From NCBI RefSeq assembly GCF_018617385.1, contig NZ_JACSKA010000003.1:124001-188000 (forward strand): DNA of 64,000 nucleotides, given 5' to 3'. Within the stretch, counting starts at the first letter, position 1, and every line of letters begins with the position of its first letter. The notes under the pieces are model-generated. The model ran no database searches. It was not told the DNA's origin and was given only the letters and a program-made list of their open reading frames with translations. Below, piece by piece: positions 52,123 through 60,610 of this stretch. Made by a program: the position numbers and the translations under genes. This stretch comes from Exiguobacterium sp018617385. GTDB taxonomy: Bacteria > Bacillota > Bacilli > Exiguobacteriales > Exiguobacteriaceae.

Positions 52123-52151
52123 TCGAGATAGCGGATTTCTCTTGGTATACT
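52123..52151 (+). promoter_or_regulatory. Candidate promoter of the glutathione peroxidase gene
   Basis: -35 TCGAGA (52123-52128), 17-nt spacer, -10 TATACT (52146-52151), 22 nt before the ATG. Confidence 0.45.
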
Positions 52152-52172
52152 ACAAAAAAAGGGGGAATAAAC

Positions 52173-52646
52173 ATGATTTATGATTTTGAAGCAGTAGACA
52201 TGAAAGGACAATTGCAACCGTTAGCTACATATAAAGGCGACGTCTTACTCATCGTCAACACGGCGAGCAAATGTGGGTTCACACCACAGCTCGAAGGTCT
52301 CGAGTCACTTTACAAAACATATAAGGGACAGGGCCTACAGATCTTAGGTTTCCCGTGCAACCAGTTCGGTCATCAAGACCCGGGCTCCAATGAAGAAATT
52401 CAAGAGTTCTGTCAACTTAACTATGGCGTATCGTTCCCGATGTTTGCGAAAGTCGATGTGAACGGAAAAGACGCCCATCCGCTCTTCACTTATCTCTCAA
52501 AAGAAGCACCCGGGCTTCTGGGGTCGAAGGCGATCAAATGGAATTTCACAAAGTTTTTAGTCGATCGCGACGGGAACGTCATCGAGCGCTTTTCGCCACA
52601 AACGACACCGGCTGAGATTGAGGATGCGGTCAAAAAACTGATTTGA
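52173..52646 (+). CDS. Glutathione peroxidase-family thiol peroxidase
   Basis: 157 aa of the GPx family: NTASKCGFTPQ (peroxidatic C34), LGFPCNQFGHQDPGS (with Gln and the second Cys) and IKWNFTKFLVDRDG with the catalytic Trp-Asn. Bacterial members of this Cys type usually take electrons from thioredoxin and detoxify lipid or organic peroxides. ATG 52173 is set by the GGGGGA stretch upstream and by the family N-terminus. Confidence 0.92.
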   Translation: MIYDFEAVDMKGQLQPLATYKGDVLLIVNTASKCGFTPQLEGLESLYKTYKGQGLQILGFPCNQFGHQDPGSNEEIQEFCQLNYGVSFPMFAKVDVNGKDAHPLFTYLSKEAPGLLGSKAIKWNFTKFLVDRDGNVIERFSPQTTPAEIEDAVKKLI

Positions 52647-52753
52647 CCTCATCCTGAAGGCGTAGATTGATTTCTCTCTACGGTCTAATTGGCGTTTACA
52701 CTTAAGCCATCTATCATATTCTATGCACAGTAAATCGTGAAGGAGTGTCACAC

Positions 52754-53842
52754 TTGTATAGAATGAAAAAAAGAATGGTGCTGGGAGTCAGCGTACTCCT
52801 CGCACTTTCAGTAACTCTTGTATGGCTTGCCCAAGGAAGAACGGACCCCATTTTCAAAGATGAATATGATGAAAAAGCCAAAAGTTCTCGATATACATCT
52901 AGTTGGGCTTGGCCCGAGAAGGACAGTGTCTCACATCGTGGAGGAGAAGGTAGCGGTGTCTCTACCTCCCCTTCAGGATATGTCTATTACTTACACCGCG
53001 GCGATGGAAGCTATGCGAATGAAGAATTAATCACGACCCCTACAATCACAGTGTTTGATCCAAACACAAACGAGATTGTCGATGAATTTGGGGACAACCT
53101 GTTTCAATCTCCTCACGGGATCGAAGTGGACTCTCAAAACAACATTTGGGTAACGGATATCATGTTGAACAAGGTCTTTAAACTAGATGAACGCGGTCAA
53201 GTAATCGCCACGTTCGGTGAGGACTACCGCTTCGGCACTGAGACAAGTTTAAGGATTCGAAACGAACTGCCTAACTTCCCTGTCCCCATGAATGACTACA
53301 CATTTGCACGCCCGACCGACGTGACGGTGATGGACGATGGGTCATTTGTCGTTGCTGATGGCTATCGAAATCATCGTATCGTCAAGTTTAGCAGCGACGG
53401 AGATATGCAATGGGAAGTCGATGCATACGGCTCTGCTGATGGTGAATTCAACCTTCCTCATGGAATTGCACACGATCAGTCCGGAAGGATTTATGTAGCT
53501 GATCGAAATAACGCCCGTGTTCAAGTATTCGACCAACAAGGACAGCACCTCGATACTTGGAACGATAAAGAGATTGGACGACCTTATGGCATTGATGTAG
53601 GCCCTGATGGAAACATCTATGTTGTAGATGGTGGCGATTATCTGGATGGTGAACGTGAAACTCCTAAAAGTCAGATAGTTGTGTTAAGTCCTCAAGGAGA
53701 AGTGATTGAGCGTTTCGGTTCTTGGGGCGATGAGGTGGGACAATTGAGAATTCCCCACGCTCTAGCTCTACAACAAGATGGGGCAATCTTTGTTGCCGAA
53801 CTTTTAAACGAACGCATCCAAAAATTCGAAATCGCTGAATAA
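52754..53842 (+). CDS. Membrane-anchored NHL-repeat (six-bladed beta-propeller) protein
   Basis: 362 aa. An N-terminal hydrophobic signal/anchor (MVLGVSVLLALSVTLVWLA) is followed by NHL-type repeats: PHGIEVDSQNNIWVTD, RPTDVTVMDDGSFVVADGY, LPHGIAHDQSGRIYVADRNN, RPYGIDVGPDGNIYVVDGG, IPHALALQQDGAIFVAEL. The fold resembles peptidyl-hydroxyglycine lyase-type propellers, but a catalytic role cannot be claimed. The start is TTG 52754 (AAGGAG 8 nt before); an in-frame GTG at 52745 overlaps the SD. Confidence 0.8.
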   Translation: MYRMKKRMVLGVSVLLALSVTLVWLAQGRTDPIFKDEYDEKAKSSRYTSSWAWPEKDSVSHRGGEGSGVSTSPSGYVYYLHRGDGSYANEELITTPTITVFDPNTNEIVDEFGDNLFQSPHGIEVDSQNNIWVTDIMLNKVFKLDERGQVIATFGEDYRFGTETSLRIRNELPNFPVPMNDYTFARPTDVTVMDDGSFVVADGYRNHRIVKFSSDGDMQWEVDAYGSADGEFNLPHGIAHDQSGRIYVADRNNARVQVFDQQGQHLDTWNDKEIGRPYGIDVGPDGNIYVVDGGDYLDGERETPKSQIVVLSPQGEVIERFGSWGDEVGQLRIPHALALQQDGAIFVAELLNERIQKFEIAE

Positions 53843-53850
53843 AGATAAAG

Positions 53851-53882
53851 AACGCGCTAGGTATCTCACTAGCGCGTTTTTT
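53851..53882. terminator. Bidirectional intrinsic terminator
   Basis: Perfect 10-bp stem AACGCGCTAG / CTAGCGCGTT with an 8-nt loop and TTTTT, between convergent NHL and CAP genes. Confidence 0.9.
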
Positions 53883-54795
53883 ATCTTGGTGTAATGAAGT
53901 TAATGGTATAGAAAGGACTATCGTCGTCGTTGTAAGCGAGCCCGACGGCAGCATGGGTGAATCGTGGCTGCATGATGTTCTCACGATGCCCTTTCGAGTT
54001 CATGAGTCCCCAATGCGCATGGAACACGCTCATCTGTCCCATGGCCAAGTTTTCGCCGGCCATCGAATACGAAAGTCCCGCTTCGTCCATTCGATCGAAC
54101 GGGTCTTGTCCTTCCGGGTCTGTATGGCTGAAGAAATCGTTTTCTGCCATGTTTTGACTATGCGCCCGTACGACCGGATAGAGCGGTTCATAGTCGGCTA
54201 AAGCGTTCAATTCAAACTTTTCACGATCCCAATTCATGAGTATGCGCATCAACTGCTCATTGGCGACCGTTCCCTCTTTCGACAAATCACCATAGTACCC
54301 CTCACTCGCCTCTTCGACACGGCGGTCGACCGACAAGATCCCTTTTAAGAGATCGCCATCATGTTGGTCAAAAAAGAAAGTGACATACTGACCATCAATC
54401 GCGAAAACGGAAAACGATGGATCGTCTGGAATCAAGTATCGATTTAATCCTTTATTATACGAAGTCACTGCCTCGAAGCCGATGTCTTCGACTTGATCAC
54501 GTGTCGTTTCATTCAGAACGAGACCGCGATACGTGCTACCTGTCTCGAACTGATAGAATCCTTTTTTCGCACCGTCCTCATCAATCAATTCAAGTCCGCG
54601 GTCACCGCCACGTTCGACCAAATACCAGTCATGCCCGGCATACTGACTTGCGAACTTTGGTGCATCCGTCGCTCGTTCGGTCGCCACCTCAGACTCCACC
54701 TGAATGCTCGTCGGAGCAGAGACGTTCGGCATCTCGTATTGCCAAGCCATATAAAGTCCAATTCCCATCAAGAGGATGATCAATTTTCGAAACAT
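53881..54795 (-). CDS. CAP-domain (SCP/PR1-like) membrane-anchored protein
   Basis: 304 aa. One N-terminal helix (LIILLMGIGLYMAW) anchors it outside the cell. The middle part (about 50-180; WYLVERGGDRGLELIDEDG, VEDIGFEAVTSYN) matches the CAP-associated domain of Bacilli. The C-terminal CAP domain has RAHSQNMAENDFFSHTD, GENLAMG and GHRENIMQPRFTHAAVG with the expected His/Glu residues. Secreted CAP proteins of Bacilli have unclear roles in the envelope. SD AAGGAGGAG. Confidence 0.88.
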   Translation of the reverse strand: MFRKLIILLMGIGLYMAWQYEMPNVSAPTSIQVESEVATERATDAPKFASQYAGHDWYLVERGGDRGLELIDEDGAKKGFYQFETGSTYRGLVLNETTRDQVEDIGFEAVTSYNKGLNRYLIPDDPSFSVFAIDGQYVTFFFDQHDGDLLKGILSVDRRVEEASEGYYGDLSKEGTVANEQLMRILMNWDREKFELNALADYEPLYPVVRAHSQNMAENDFFSHTDPEGQDPFDRMDEAGLSYSMAGENLAMGQMSVFHAHWGLMNSKGHRENIMQPRFTHAAVGLAYNDDDSPFYTINFITPR

Positions 54796-54808
54796 GGCTC
54801 CTCCTTCC

Positions 54809-55261
54809 TTACTGCTCGCGCTGACGCTCCCCGAAATCGTGTAGTCTCATCTTGATATCGGTGAGCATCTCCATGTATGCGACATACGTCGCTTCGTCTA
54901 TATTCAGCATACCACTTACTTGTAACGGCACATCCGCCGCCTGCTCACGCAACGCGCTACCGTCCTCTGTCAAACGAACGACGATTTTTCGTTCGTCGTC
55001 GGTCGCACGACTCTTCTCCACATAGCCGATTTGGATGAGCCGCTTGACGAGCGGCGACAACGTCCCAGAGTCGAGCGTCAACCGCGACCCGAGTTGCCGC
55101 AAATCAATCCCATCCTCTTCCCATAAGACAAGCATCACGAGATATTGACTATACGTCAGGTTTAGCGGTGCTAAAATTGGGCGATATAACCGGGTAAGCT
55201 CTTTTGAGGCGGTATACAATTGAAAACAGATTTGATGTTCTAACTTTAACGATTGGTCCAT
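54809..55261 (-). CDS. ohrR: OhrR, organic-peroxide-sensing MarR repressor
   Basis: 150 aa. The sensing cysteine is C11 in LEHQICFQLYTASKELTR, the OhrR hallmark, followed by the MarR winged helix (LRQLGSRLTLDSGTLSPLVK; KSRATDDERKIVVRLT). Organic hydroperoxides oxidise the Cys and release the repressor from the ohr promoter. ATG 55261 follows CGGAGGAT. The gene is divergent from ohr, with an operator-like palindrome in the shared gap. Confidence 0.92.
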   Translation of the reverse strand: MDQSLKLEHQICFQLYTASKELTRLYRPILAPLNLTYSQYLVMLVLWEEDGIDLRQLGSRLTLDSGTLSPLVKRLIQIGYVEKSRATDDERKIVVRLTEDGSALREQAADVPLQVSGMLNIDEATYVAYMEMLTDIKMRLHDFGERQREQ

Positions 55262-55300
55262 ACGTAATCCTCCGTACTCTTCTTTAGCCAAGCATATCAC

Positions 55301-55328
55301 TTGCGAAACTTTTTGACTGCTCTATAAT
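55301..55328 (+). promoter_or_regulatory. ohr promoter
   Basis: -35 TTGCGA (55301-55306), 16-nt spacer, perfect -10 TATAAT (55323-55328), about 50 nt before ohr. Confidence 0.65.
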
Positions 55329-55330
55329 TT

Positions 55331-55346
55331 AAATTGTGCACAACTT
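55331..55346. promoter_or_regulatory. OhrR operator candidate
   Basis: AAATTGTGCACAACTT is an inverted repeat with perfect core TTGTGCACAA, placed directly downstream of the ohr -10, where OhrR binding would stop initiation. Confidence 0.65.
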
Positions 55347-55378
55347 AATTGTTAAAAATGAAATGGAGGAATTCAATC

Positions 55379-55792
55379 ATGAAATCACTATTCACAGCAT
55401 CAGCAACAGCAATCGGTGGCCGCGAAGGTCACGTGAAATCAACTGACGGCGTCATCGACATGAACGTCTCGATGCCTGGCGCGAAACACGTCGACGGTGC
55501 GACAAACCCAGAACAACTTTTCGCAGCTGGCTATGCGGCTTGCTTCGGTAGTGCCCTCAACCTTATCATCGGAAAAGAACGTGTGAAGACAGACGGTTCA
55601 AGCGTCACAGGTCACGTCACATTAAACCAAAACGATGAAGGTTTCTTCATTTCAGTTGAACTTGAAGTCGAAATCAAAGGTGTCGACCAAGCGACAGCAG
55701 AACGTCTCGTCGAAGAAGCACACCAAGTGTGCCCTTATTCAAAAGCGACGCGCGGCAATGTCGACGTCAAATTGACAGCAAAAGCAGCATAA
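55379..55792 (+). CDS. ohr: Ohr, organic hydroperoxide reductase
   Basis: 137 aa OsmC/Ohr fold. The two catalytic cysteines are C55 (GYAACFGSAL) and C118 (AHQVCPYSKATRGN). It reduces organic hydroperoxides with lipoamide- or bacillithiol-type thiols. ATG 55379 follows ATGGAGGAA. Codon choice is uniform and typical of strong expression. Divergent from its regulator ohrR; a terminator follows. Confidence 0.95.
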   Translation: MKSLFTASATAIGGREGHVKSTDGVIDMNVSMPGAKHVDGATNPEQLFAAGYAACFGSALNLIIGKERVKTDGSSVTGHVTLNQNDEGFFISVELEVEIKGVDQATAERLVEEAHQVCPYSKATRGNVDVKLTAKAA

Positions 55793-55798
55793 TCTTCC

Positions 55799-55828
55799 AT
55801 CCCGCTCGTAGGAGCGGGATTTTTTTTG
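55799..55828 (+). terminator. Intrinsic terminator of ohr
   Basis: Perfect stem ATCCCGCTC / GAGCGGGAT, 4-nt loop, TTTTTTTT tail. Confidence 0.92.
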
Positions 55829-55886
55829 CTTAACCCTGCCTATCGGAGTAAGATTAAAGACACGATTAGGAAAGGAGGGAGCACTG

Positions 55887-56729
55887 ATGAAGAAGCATAA
55901 ATCGACTCTACTGTTTGTTGCACTTGGCATCTTGTTGTTCACGGCGACGTACAACGGGTTGACCGTCCGCACGTATGACGTGACGTCCGATAAACTGTCA
56001 GCAGACGAGTCACTCCGCATCGTGCTCCTCTCCGACTTACACAGCGCCTCATACGGTTATAAGCAGTCGATTTTGATCGACCAGGTCCGTGCGCAGAAAC
56101 CAGATCTCATCGCCTTACCTGGTGATTTACTGGACCGATATCGTTCACCTGAACCCGCATTCGAACTAATCGAAGGGCTTGAAGGAATTGCGCCGATGTA
56201 TTTCGTGACCGGCAACCATGAAATCGATGGATCGGATGACTATGTCCGTCACGATGTGAAAGACGTGTTTCGCTCATATGGCGTCAACGTTCTCGAAGAC
56301 GAATGGGAGACGGTCACCATCAACGGAATCGACCTCGTCATCGGCGGGCTAGAAGATCCTCTTCGTGGGTTCAGAGAAAATATTTATACGGATTGGGATG
56401 CGGAGTCGACTGCGGCGATGCAGGACATCGTCCCCGATGAGACGTTCAAGGTACTTCTTTCGCACCGTGCCGAACAAGTCGATACGTATGCTAAACTTCC
56501 ATTCGACCTCGTCTTATCCGGACATGCTCATGGCGGGCAAGTGAGAATCCCTTACTTGATGAACGGATTATTCGCACCTGACCAAGGATTCTTTCCTGAA
56601 TACGCAGGCGGACTCTATGAGCATGAGACGTTCACCCATATCATCGGCCGTGGATTCAACTACAGTTTCAACATCCCACGCATCTACAATCCACCAGAGA
56701 TTGTCGTCATTGACGTGAACGGAAAATAA
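55887..56729 (+). CDS. Membrane-anchored metallophosphoesterase
   Basis: 280 aa. An N-terminal helix (LLFVALGILLFTATY) precedes a calcineurin-like fold with all five motifs: LLSDLHS, LPGDLLD, TGNHEID, LLSHRAE and SGHAHGGQVR. It resembles the YaeI/YkuE group, which in Bacillus acts outside the membrane on lipids or wall intermediates. Here the anchor likewise puts the active site outside. SD AAAGGAGGG. Confidence 0.88.
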   Translation: MKKHKSTLLFVALGILLFTATYNGLTVRTYDVTSDKLSADESLRIVLLSDLHSASYGYKQSILIDQVRAQKPDLIALPGDLLDRYRSPEPAFELIEGLEGIAPMYFVTGNHEIDGSDDYVRHDVKDVFRSYGVNVLEDEWETVTINGIDLVIGGLEDPLRGFRENIYTDWDAESTAAMQDIVPDETFKVLLSHRAEQVDTYAKLPFDLVLSGHAHGGQVRIPYLMNGLFAPDQGFFPEYAGGLYEHETFTHIIGRGFNYSFNIPRIYNPPEIVVIDVNGK

Positions 56730-56757
56730 CGGACACTCGCCTGAGTGTCCGTTCGAT
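56728..56757. terminator. Hairpin between convergent phosphoesterase and CDF genes
   Basis: Perfect 11-bp stem AACGGACACTC / GAGTGTCCGTT with a 4-nt loop; T-tails on both strands are modest (CGATTT; ATTTTCC). Confidence 0.7.
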
Positions 56758-57660
56758 TTACCAAATAATTCGTTCTTCACAGCATTGTCGTTCCCGTTCA
56801 ATCTGTACCGTCGAGCGCTCGAACATTCCATATTTCCGAATCCGTTCCGTCACTTGTCGCAAAATATCTTGGTCGTCCGTCTCTTCATCGATCAAGACAT
56901 GACATGTCGCCGCATGCTCGCTCGACGAGATGGACCAGACATGAAGATCGTGAACTTCCTTCACCCCTTCGATGCCCGCAATCTCTTCTTGCATCGCCCG
57001 GACGTCAATCTGTTCCGGCGACCCTTCCATCAAGATACGAATCGCATCGCGTGTCACCCGATAACCACTGATTAAAATCAAAATCGCAACAAAGGCGCTC
57101 GCGACCGGGTCCGCCCACGTCCATCCGAACAACATGATGAGGATTGCTGCCGTGATGGCTCCGACCGAGCCGAGCAAGTCTCCGAATACGTGCAACAACG
57201 CACTCTTCACGTTCAAATTATCTTTCTCCCCGCGCATTAAAATCCAGGCAGCAAGGATGTTGACGAGTAGCCCGATGATGGCGACGACAAGCATCCCACC
57301 GCTTAGGATTTCTGGTGGCGCGCTGATTCGTTGGTATGCCTCGACAAGAATATAGACCGAGATGACGAGTAGTGTCAGCCCGTTAATGAATGCCGCTAGT
57401 ATTTCAAAACGTCGATACCCGAACGTCCGACTTGGCGTCGCCGCTTTCGCCCCGAATCGGACCGCGAGGAAACTGAGTCCTAACGCCGCCGCATCTCCTA
57501 GCATATGCCCCGCATCCGATAACAGCGCCAAACTGTTCGTCCATAGTCCGCCGATCACTTCGACGACCATGAACGCCGCAATCAAGAGAAAGGCGAGTAA
57601 GAGCGCCCGCTGATTCGTCGAATGATGGTGATGGTGGTCGTGATCATGATGATGTCCCAT
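56758..57660 (-). CDS. czcD: Cation diffusion facilitator (CzcD/ZitB-like metal exporter)
   Basis: 300 aa. A His-rich N-terminus (MGHHHDHDHHHHH) and six helices with metal-site motifs LLSDAGHMLGDA (TM2) and HVFGDLLGS (TM5), followed by a cytoplasmic dimer domain with EVHDLHVWSISS. It exports Zn2+ and related divalent metals in exchange for H+ or K+. An ArsR/SmtB-type palindrome lies upstream. No metal regulator gene is adjacent. The symbol is by similarity. Confidence 0.88.
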   Translation of the reverse strand: MGHHHDHDHHHHHSTNQRALLLAFLLIAAFMVVEVIGGLWTNSLALLSDAGHMLGDAAALGLSFLAVRFGAKAATPSRTFGYRRFEILAAFINGLTLLVISVYILVEAYQRISAPPEILSGGMLVVAIIGLLVNILAAWILMRGEKDNLNVKSALLHVFGDLLGSVGAITAAILIMLFGWTWADPVASAFVAILILISGYRVTRDAIRILMEGSPEQIDVRAMQEEIAGIEGVKEVHDLHVWSISSSEHAATCHVLIDEETDDQDILRQVTERIRKYGMFERSTVQIERERQCCEERIIW

Positions 57661-57707
57661 AACTGACTCCTCCTTCTACTGTTTATCTTATTCCATTTTA
57701 ACCAAAC

Positions 57708-57727
57708 ATTCAAACGTTCATTTGAAT
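57708..57727. promoter_or_regulatory. ArsR/SmtB-type operator upstream of the CDF gene
   Basis: ATTCAAA-CGTTCA-TTTGAAT is a perfect 7-bp inverted repeat, about 48 nt before the CDF start, and resembles CadC/CzrA-type sites. Confidence 0.55.
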
Positions 57728-57737
57728 GAAAAACAAT

Positions 57738-57765
57738 AAAAAGAACGGGAGAATGAACTCTCCCG
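57738..57765 (-). terminator. Intrinsic terminator of the SH3-protein gene
   Basis: Stem CGGGAGA / TCTCCCG, 6-nt loop, then TTCTTTTT on the minus strand. Confidence 0.8.
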
Positions 57766-57772
57766 CTTTGTC

Positions 57773-58537
57773 TCATTTTTGCTCCAAACGGACACGCATG
57801 ACGCCGCTATAAGGGAACAGTTTCAATTGGATCGTCTCACCCTCGAACCAGATTCCGGTCGCTTGTTCGCGAGTCGGTTGTACGTCTGGCGTCGCTGTTG
57901 CTTGTTTGTCCCAATCAACGGCTCGTACTGTTTGGTCCCGGACCATGAGGAAAAATCCATCATAGAAATGATACTCGTTCACTTGGTCACGTTGAACGGC
58001 AGAAGGACTGCCGAGCTCCGCACGGACGGTTTCGAGATCTTTTCCAATCCAGTCAAGGACGGACTCCGAAGCGTTCGGGACGACTTGTTGCCAAGCGGCA
58101 ATCACCTCGTCATCCGATAATGCTGTCGCTTCTGTCGTCACACTTTCTTCTGTTACCCAGCCGGTCAACCGCTCGTTCAACTGAACTTTCACAAATCCAC
58201 TTACCGTCTCCAACCGTTCAAATCGATCACCCAAGTCGGCTTCATAAACGACCGTGACCCGGTCATCTGCGTATACTTTCGTATACGGTTGTTCGATATA
58301 GATGGTATCTGCCGATTCCGTCTCAGCATCAGCATCAGCCGGTTGTTCCGACTCGGAGTCGACCATTTCCGTGGCAATCTCATCAGATTCCGGTAAAGCC
58401 GAGTCCTGCTTTTTGTCAATCAGGGCCGCGAAGGCGATGATTCCGACCAAGGCGAGCACTAGTGCCAATGCCGTCGTGATGCGGAACACGCGTTTACGCT
58501 TCCGCGTCGTCGCACGCGACAATCTTCCTCCATTCAT
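57773..58537 (-). CDS. Membrane-anchored protein with SH3-like domain
   Basis: 254 aa. A basic start (RKRKRVFRITT) and one helix (ALALVLALVGIIAFAALI) anchor it. An acidic linker (about 45-75) precedes an SH3b-like domain (VVYEADLGDRFERLETVSGF; LTGWVTEE) and a C-terminal part (DWIGKDLETVRAELGSPSAV; YHFYDGFFLMV) that recalls the stand-alone BLIP/CAP-associated folds. Possibly binds cell wall; no enzyme motif. ATG 58537 is preferred over the in-frame GTG 58546, which sits on the SD (AGGAG). Confidence 0.65.
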   Translation of the reverse strand: MNGGRLSRATTRKRKRVFRITTALALVLALVGIIAFAALIDKKQDSALPESDEIATEMVDSESEQPADADAETESADTIYIEQPYTKVYADDRVTVVYEADLGDRFERLETVSGFVKVQLNERLTGWVTEESVTTEATALSDDEVIAAWQQVVPNASESVLDWIGKDLETVRAELGSPSAVQRDQVNEYHFYDGFFLMVRDQTVRAVDWDKQATATPDVQPTREQATGIWFEGETIQLKLFPYSGVMRVRLEQK

Positions 58538-58548
58538 GTTCTTCACTC

Positions 58549-60246
58549 CTACTCGATTCGATTCATTTCACTCGTTTCGTCAAATGGTAGGAGGTTTCCT
58601 GCTTCATCAAAAAATTTCAATTCATCTTTTGTCAATTCGTCCATCGTTCGGACCATCTGTTCGACATCGACCGACTTACCGGTGTCATCGTTCTCACGTA
58701 TGACAATATGTTCTCCTAATTCAATCGTGCGCGAAGTCAAACGATGAAAGTAGCGGTCGTGGGAAATCAACAATAATCCACCCGGATAGACGGACAACGC
58801 CGCCTCGATTTGTTCACGCGTCGCCACATCCAAATAGTTCGTCGGTTCATCTAATGCCAACAGATGGGCATCCGAGAAGTACAAGATGAGAAAGGCGATT
58901 CGACACTTTTCTCCCATGCTCGCCTCGGTAATCGGCCGGTGCACTTCATCTCGCCGGAACAAGAAGTGAGCGAGCAACGTCCGCGCCTCCGTCTCTCCGA
59001 TCTCACTATTGGCGAGTAACGCCTCAAGTAACGTCCCGGTCTCCGGAAGACGCTCGAGCGTTTGTGAGAAATATCCGATCTTCAGACGAGGATGTCGCTT
59101 GATCACGCCCGAATGCGGTACTCGCTCACCGATCAGCACGTTTAATAACGTCGTCTTTCCGCTTCCGTTCGGTCCGGTGATCGAGATCCGCTCTCCTTTA
59201 TTCATCGAGAAGGAAAACGGTTCATAGAACGGATTGTCGTATCCAAACGTCACATCCTCACACGTCAGCCACGTCTTCGCTTCGAGCTCATCCGCCGCAA
59301 AACGGACGGAGATGGATTTCTCCTCTTTTGATTTTCGTGGACGATTGTCTTCGAGCTGCCTTAACTTCTGTTCTCTTGCCTTCATTTTGACGGCGAGATT
59401 GGCCGCTCCTTTTTGCGCTCCCGGACTGCGGACACTCGCTGTCGCTTTCGCCTTCAAATGCCACCCTTTGTACTGGGCAATCATCTCGAGCAGTTCTGAC
59501 TTTCGGTTCTCGTATCGAGCATGGGCTCGCTCATCACGCACGCGTTCTTCTTCTTTTTGATGCTTATACGCCGTATAATTTCCCGGATATCGAGTGACTA
59601 GTCCGCCTGACAGTTCAAGAATGGTCGTTGCGACATCATCCATCAGTTGACGGTCGTGTGAGATGATGAGCACCGTCCCCTTGAACTGATTCAACCACTT
59701 CGTGAGCCAGTCGATCGACTCGAGATCCAGATGGTTCGTCGGTTCGTCGAGCAGGACGAGGTCCACCCGCTTCATCGTCAGTGTTGAGAGCTGAGCTCGC
59801 GTCTTCTCGCCTCCGCTTAGCTCATTAATGTTTCGGAAGAGGTGCTCCTCCAGCCCAAGTCGAGTCAATGCTCTTGTCGCCTCTTGTTCCAAGTTGTACA
59901 CATCGAGTGCGAGCGCCCGTTCATAGGACCGCATGACACGCATCTCGTCACCAGAAGAAACATCTTCATAGAGCGCATATCGTTCTGGATCACTGCGCAT
60001 CGTCCACTCAAGTACGGTCATGTCTGTCGATTCGATGGTCTGTCGGACGAGTCCGACCTCGCCAAGACATTCAATCTTCCCGGCTTGCGGGGTCAACTCC
60101 CCGGTCACGAGTCGGAAGAGCGTCGTCTTCCCGCTCCCGTTCAATCCGAATAATACGGCACGCTCTCCAGCCGCGACCTCGAACGAGACCGCGTCAAATA
60201 ATGGTTTCCGGTCATAGTCAAACCGGACTTGTTTTACTGCTAACAT
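58549..60246 (-). CDS. ABC-F family ATPase (ribosome-acting)
   Basis: 565 aa, two ABC domains and no membrane part. First domain: Walker A GLNGSGKTT, signature LSGGEKTR, Walker B LVLLDEPTNHLD. A charged linker (about 230-300) follows, then the second domain with GPNGSGKTT and LLALDEPTNYLD; its signature is degenerate (ASMGEKCR). ABC-F proteins act on the ribosome in translation or in antibiotic protection. The long leader with small frames and a terminator hints at antibiotic-induced control. ATG 60246 has SD GAGGTG. Confidence 0.88.
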   Translation of the reverse strand: MLAVKQVRFDYDRKPLFDAVSFEVAAGERAVLFGLNGSGKTTLFRLVTGELTPQAGKIECLGEVGLVRQTIESTDMTVLEWTMRSDPERYALYEDVSSGDEMRVMRSYERALALDVYNLEQEATRALTRLGLEEHLFRNINELSGGEKTRAQLSTLTMKRVDLVLLDEPTNHLDLESIDWLTKWLNQFKGTVLIISHDRQLMDDVATTILELSGGLVTRYPGNYTAYKHQKEEERVRDERAHARYENRKSELLEMIAQYKGWHLKAKATASVRSPGAQKGAANLAVKMKAREQKLRQLEDNRPRKSKEEKSISVRFAADELEAKTWLTCEDVTFGYDNPFYEPFSFSMNKGERISITGPNGSGKTTLLNVLIGERVPHSGVIKRHPRLKIGYFSQTLERLPETGTLLEALLANSEIGETEARTLLAHFLFRRDEVHRPITEASMGEKCRIAFLILYFSDAHLLALDEPTNYLDVATREQIEAALSVYPGGLLLISHDRYFHRLTSRTIELGEHIVIRENDDTGKSVDVEQMVRTMDELTKDELKFFDEAGNLLPFDETSEMNRIE

Positions 60247-60285
60247 CTGTTTCACCTCGCTTATGAATCCGATACGCGATGAAAC

Positions 60286-60316
60286 AAAAAACACCATCCG
60301 CTTCAAAGCGGTGGTG
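60286..60316 (-). terminator. Leader terminator (attenuator) upstream of the ABC-F gene
   Basis: On the minus strand CACCACCGC-TTTGAA-GCGG.TGGTG (one bulged A) followed by TTTTTTG lies 40-70 nt before the ABC-F start and after two short leader frames. An alternative pairing between GTGAAG (60375-60380 side) and CTTCAC upstream of the stem could open it. Confidence 0.6.
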
Positions 60317-60377
60317 TGAAGGAATCCGTTCAAAGAGGAAAACGAGCGCTTCCCGTATTTGAAAAAATGGACACACT

Positions 60378-60419
60378 TCACCCGTGACTGTTCAAGCGAA
60401 CAGTGATGATTCGTCTCAT
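60378..60419 (-). CDS. Possible leader peptide 2 of the ABC-F gene (13 aa)
   Basis: MRRIITVRLNSHG, ending 62 nt before the attenuator stem. Its start overlaps the stop of leader peptide 1 (ATGA), so translation would be coupled; it has no good SD of its own. Support is only positional. Confidence 0.3.
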   Translation of the reverse strand: MRRIITVRLNSHG

Positions 60420-60445
60420 CGTTGGAGTGAACGTGTATTTTTCAT
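60416..60445 (-). CDS. Possible leader peptide 1 of the ABC-F gene (9 aa)
   Basis: MKNTRSLQR, with GAGAGG about 11 nt upstream. It would be the first frame on the ABC-F leader and is overlapped by leader peptide 2. Support is weak. Confidence 0.3.
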   Translation of the reverse strand: MKNTRSLQR

Positions 60446-60610
60446 GGCACGGTGTACCTCTCTTTCCTAAGTTACTGCCACCTTATCAAATTGAAAGCGG
60501 ATTCGCAAGAGTGTACCCCACAATCTCCCATTTTTTCTACTCCTTTAGGCGGATGCGGTGCATCTGTCCTCGCGATATGATGACAGTATATTCGAACAGT
60601 GAGGTGATGC
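60446..60610. other. Rest of the divergent gap between ABC-F and MBL genes
   Basis: The 60247-60610 gap holds the ABC-F leader on the left. In this right part I see no gene; a -10-like TATATT (60590-60595) lies ahead of the rightward MBL gene with no good -35. Confidence 0.3.

Noticed and set aside
60247..60381. In-frame 45-residue extension of the ABC-F protein
   Set aside because: It would translate the leader terminator; the ATG at 60246 has the SD and the family N-terminus.
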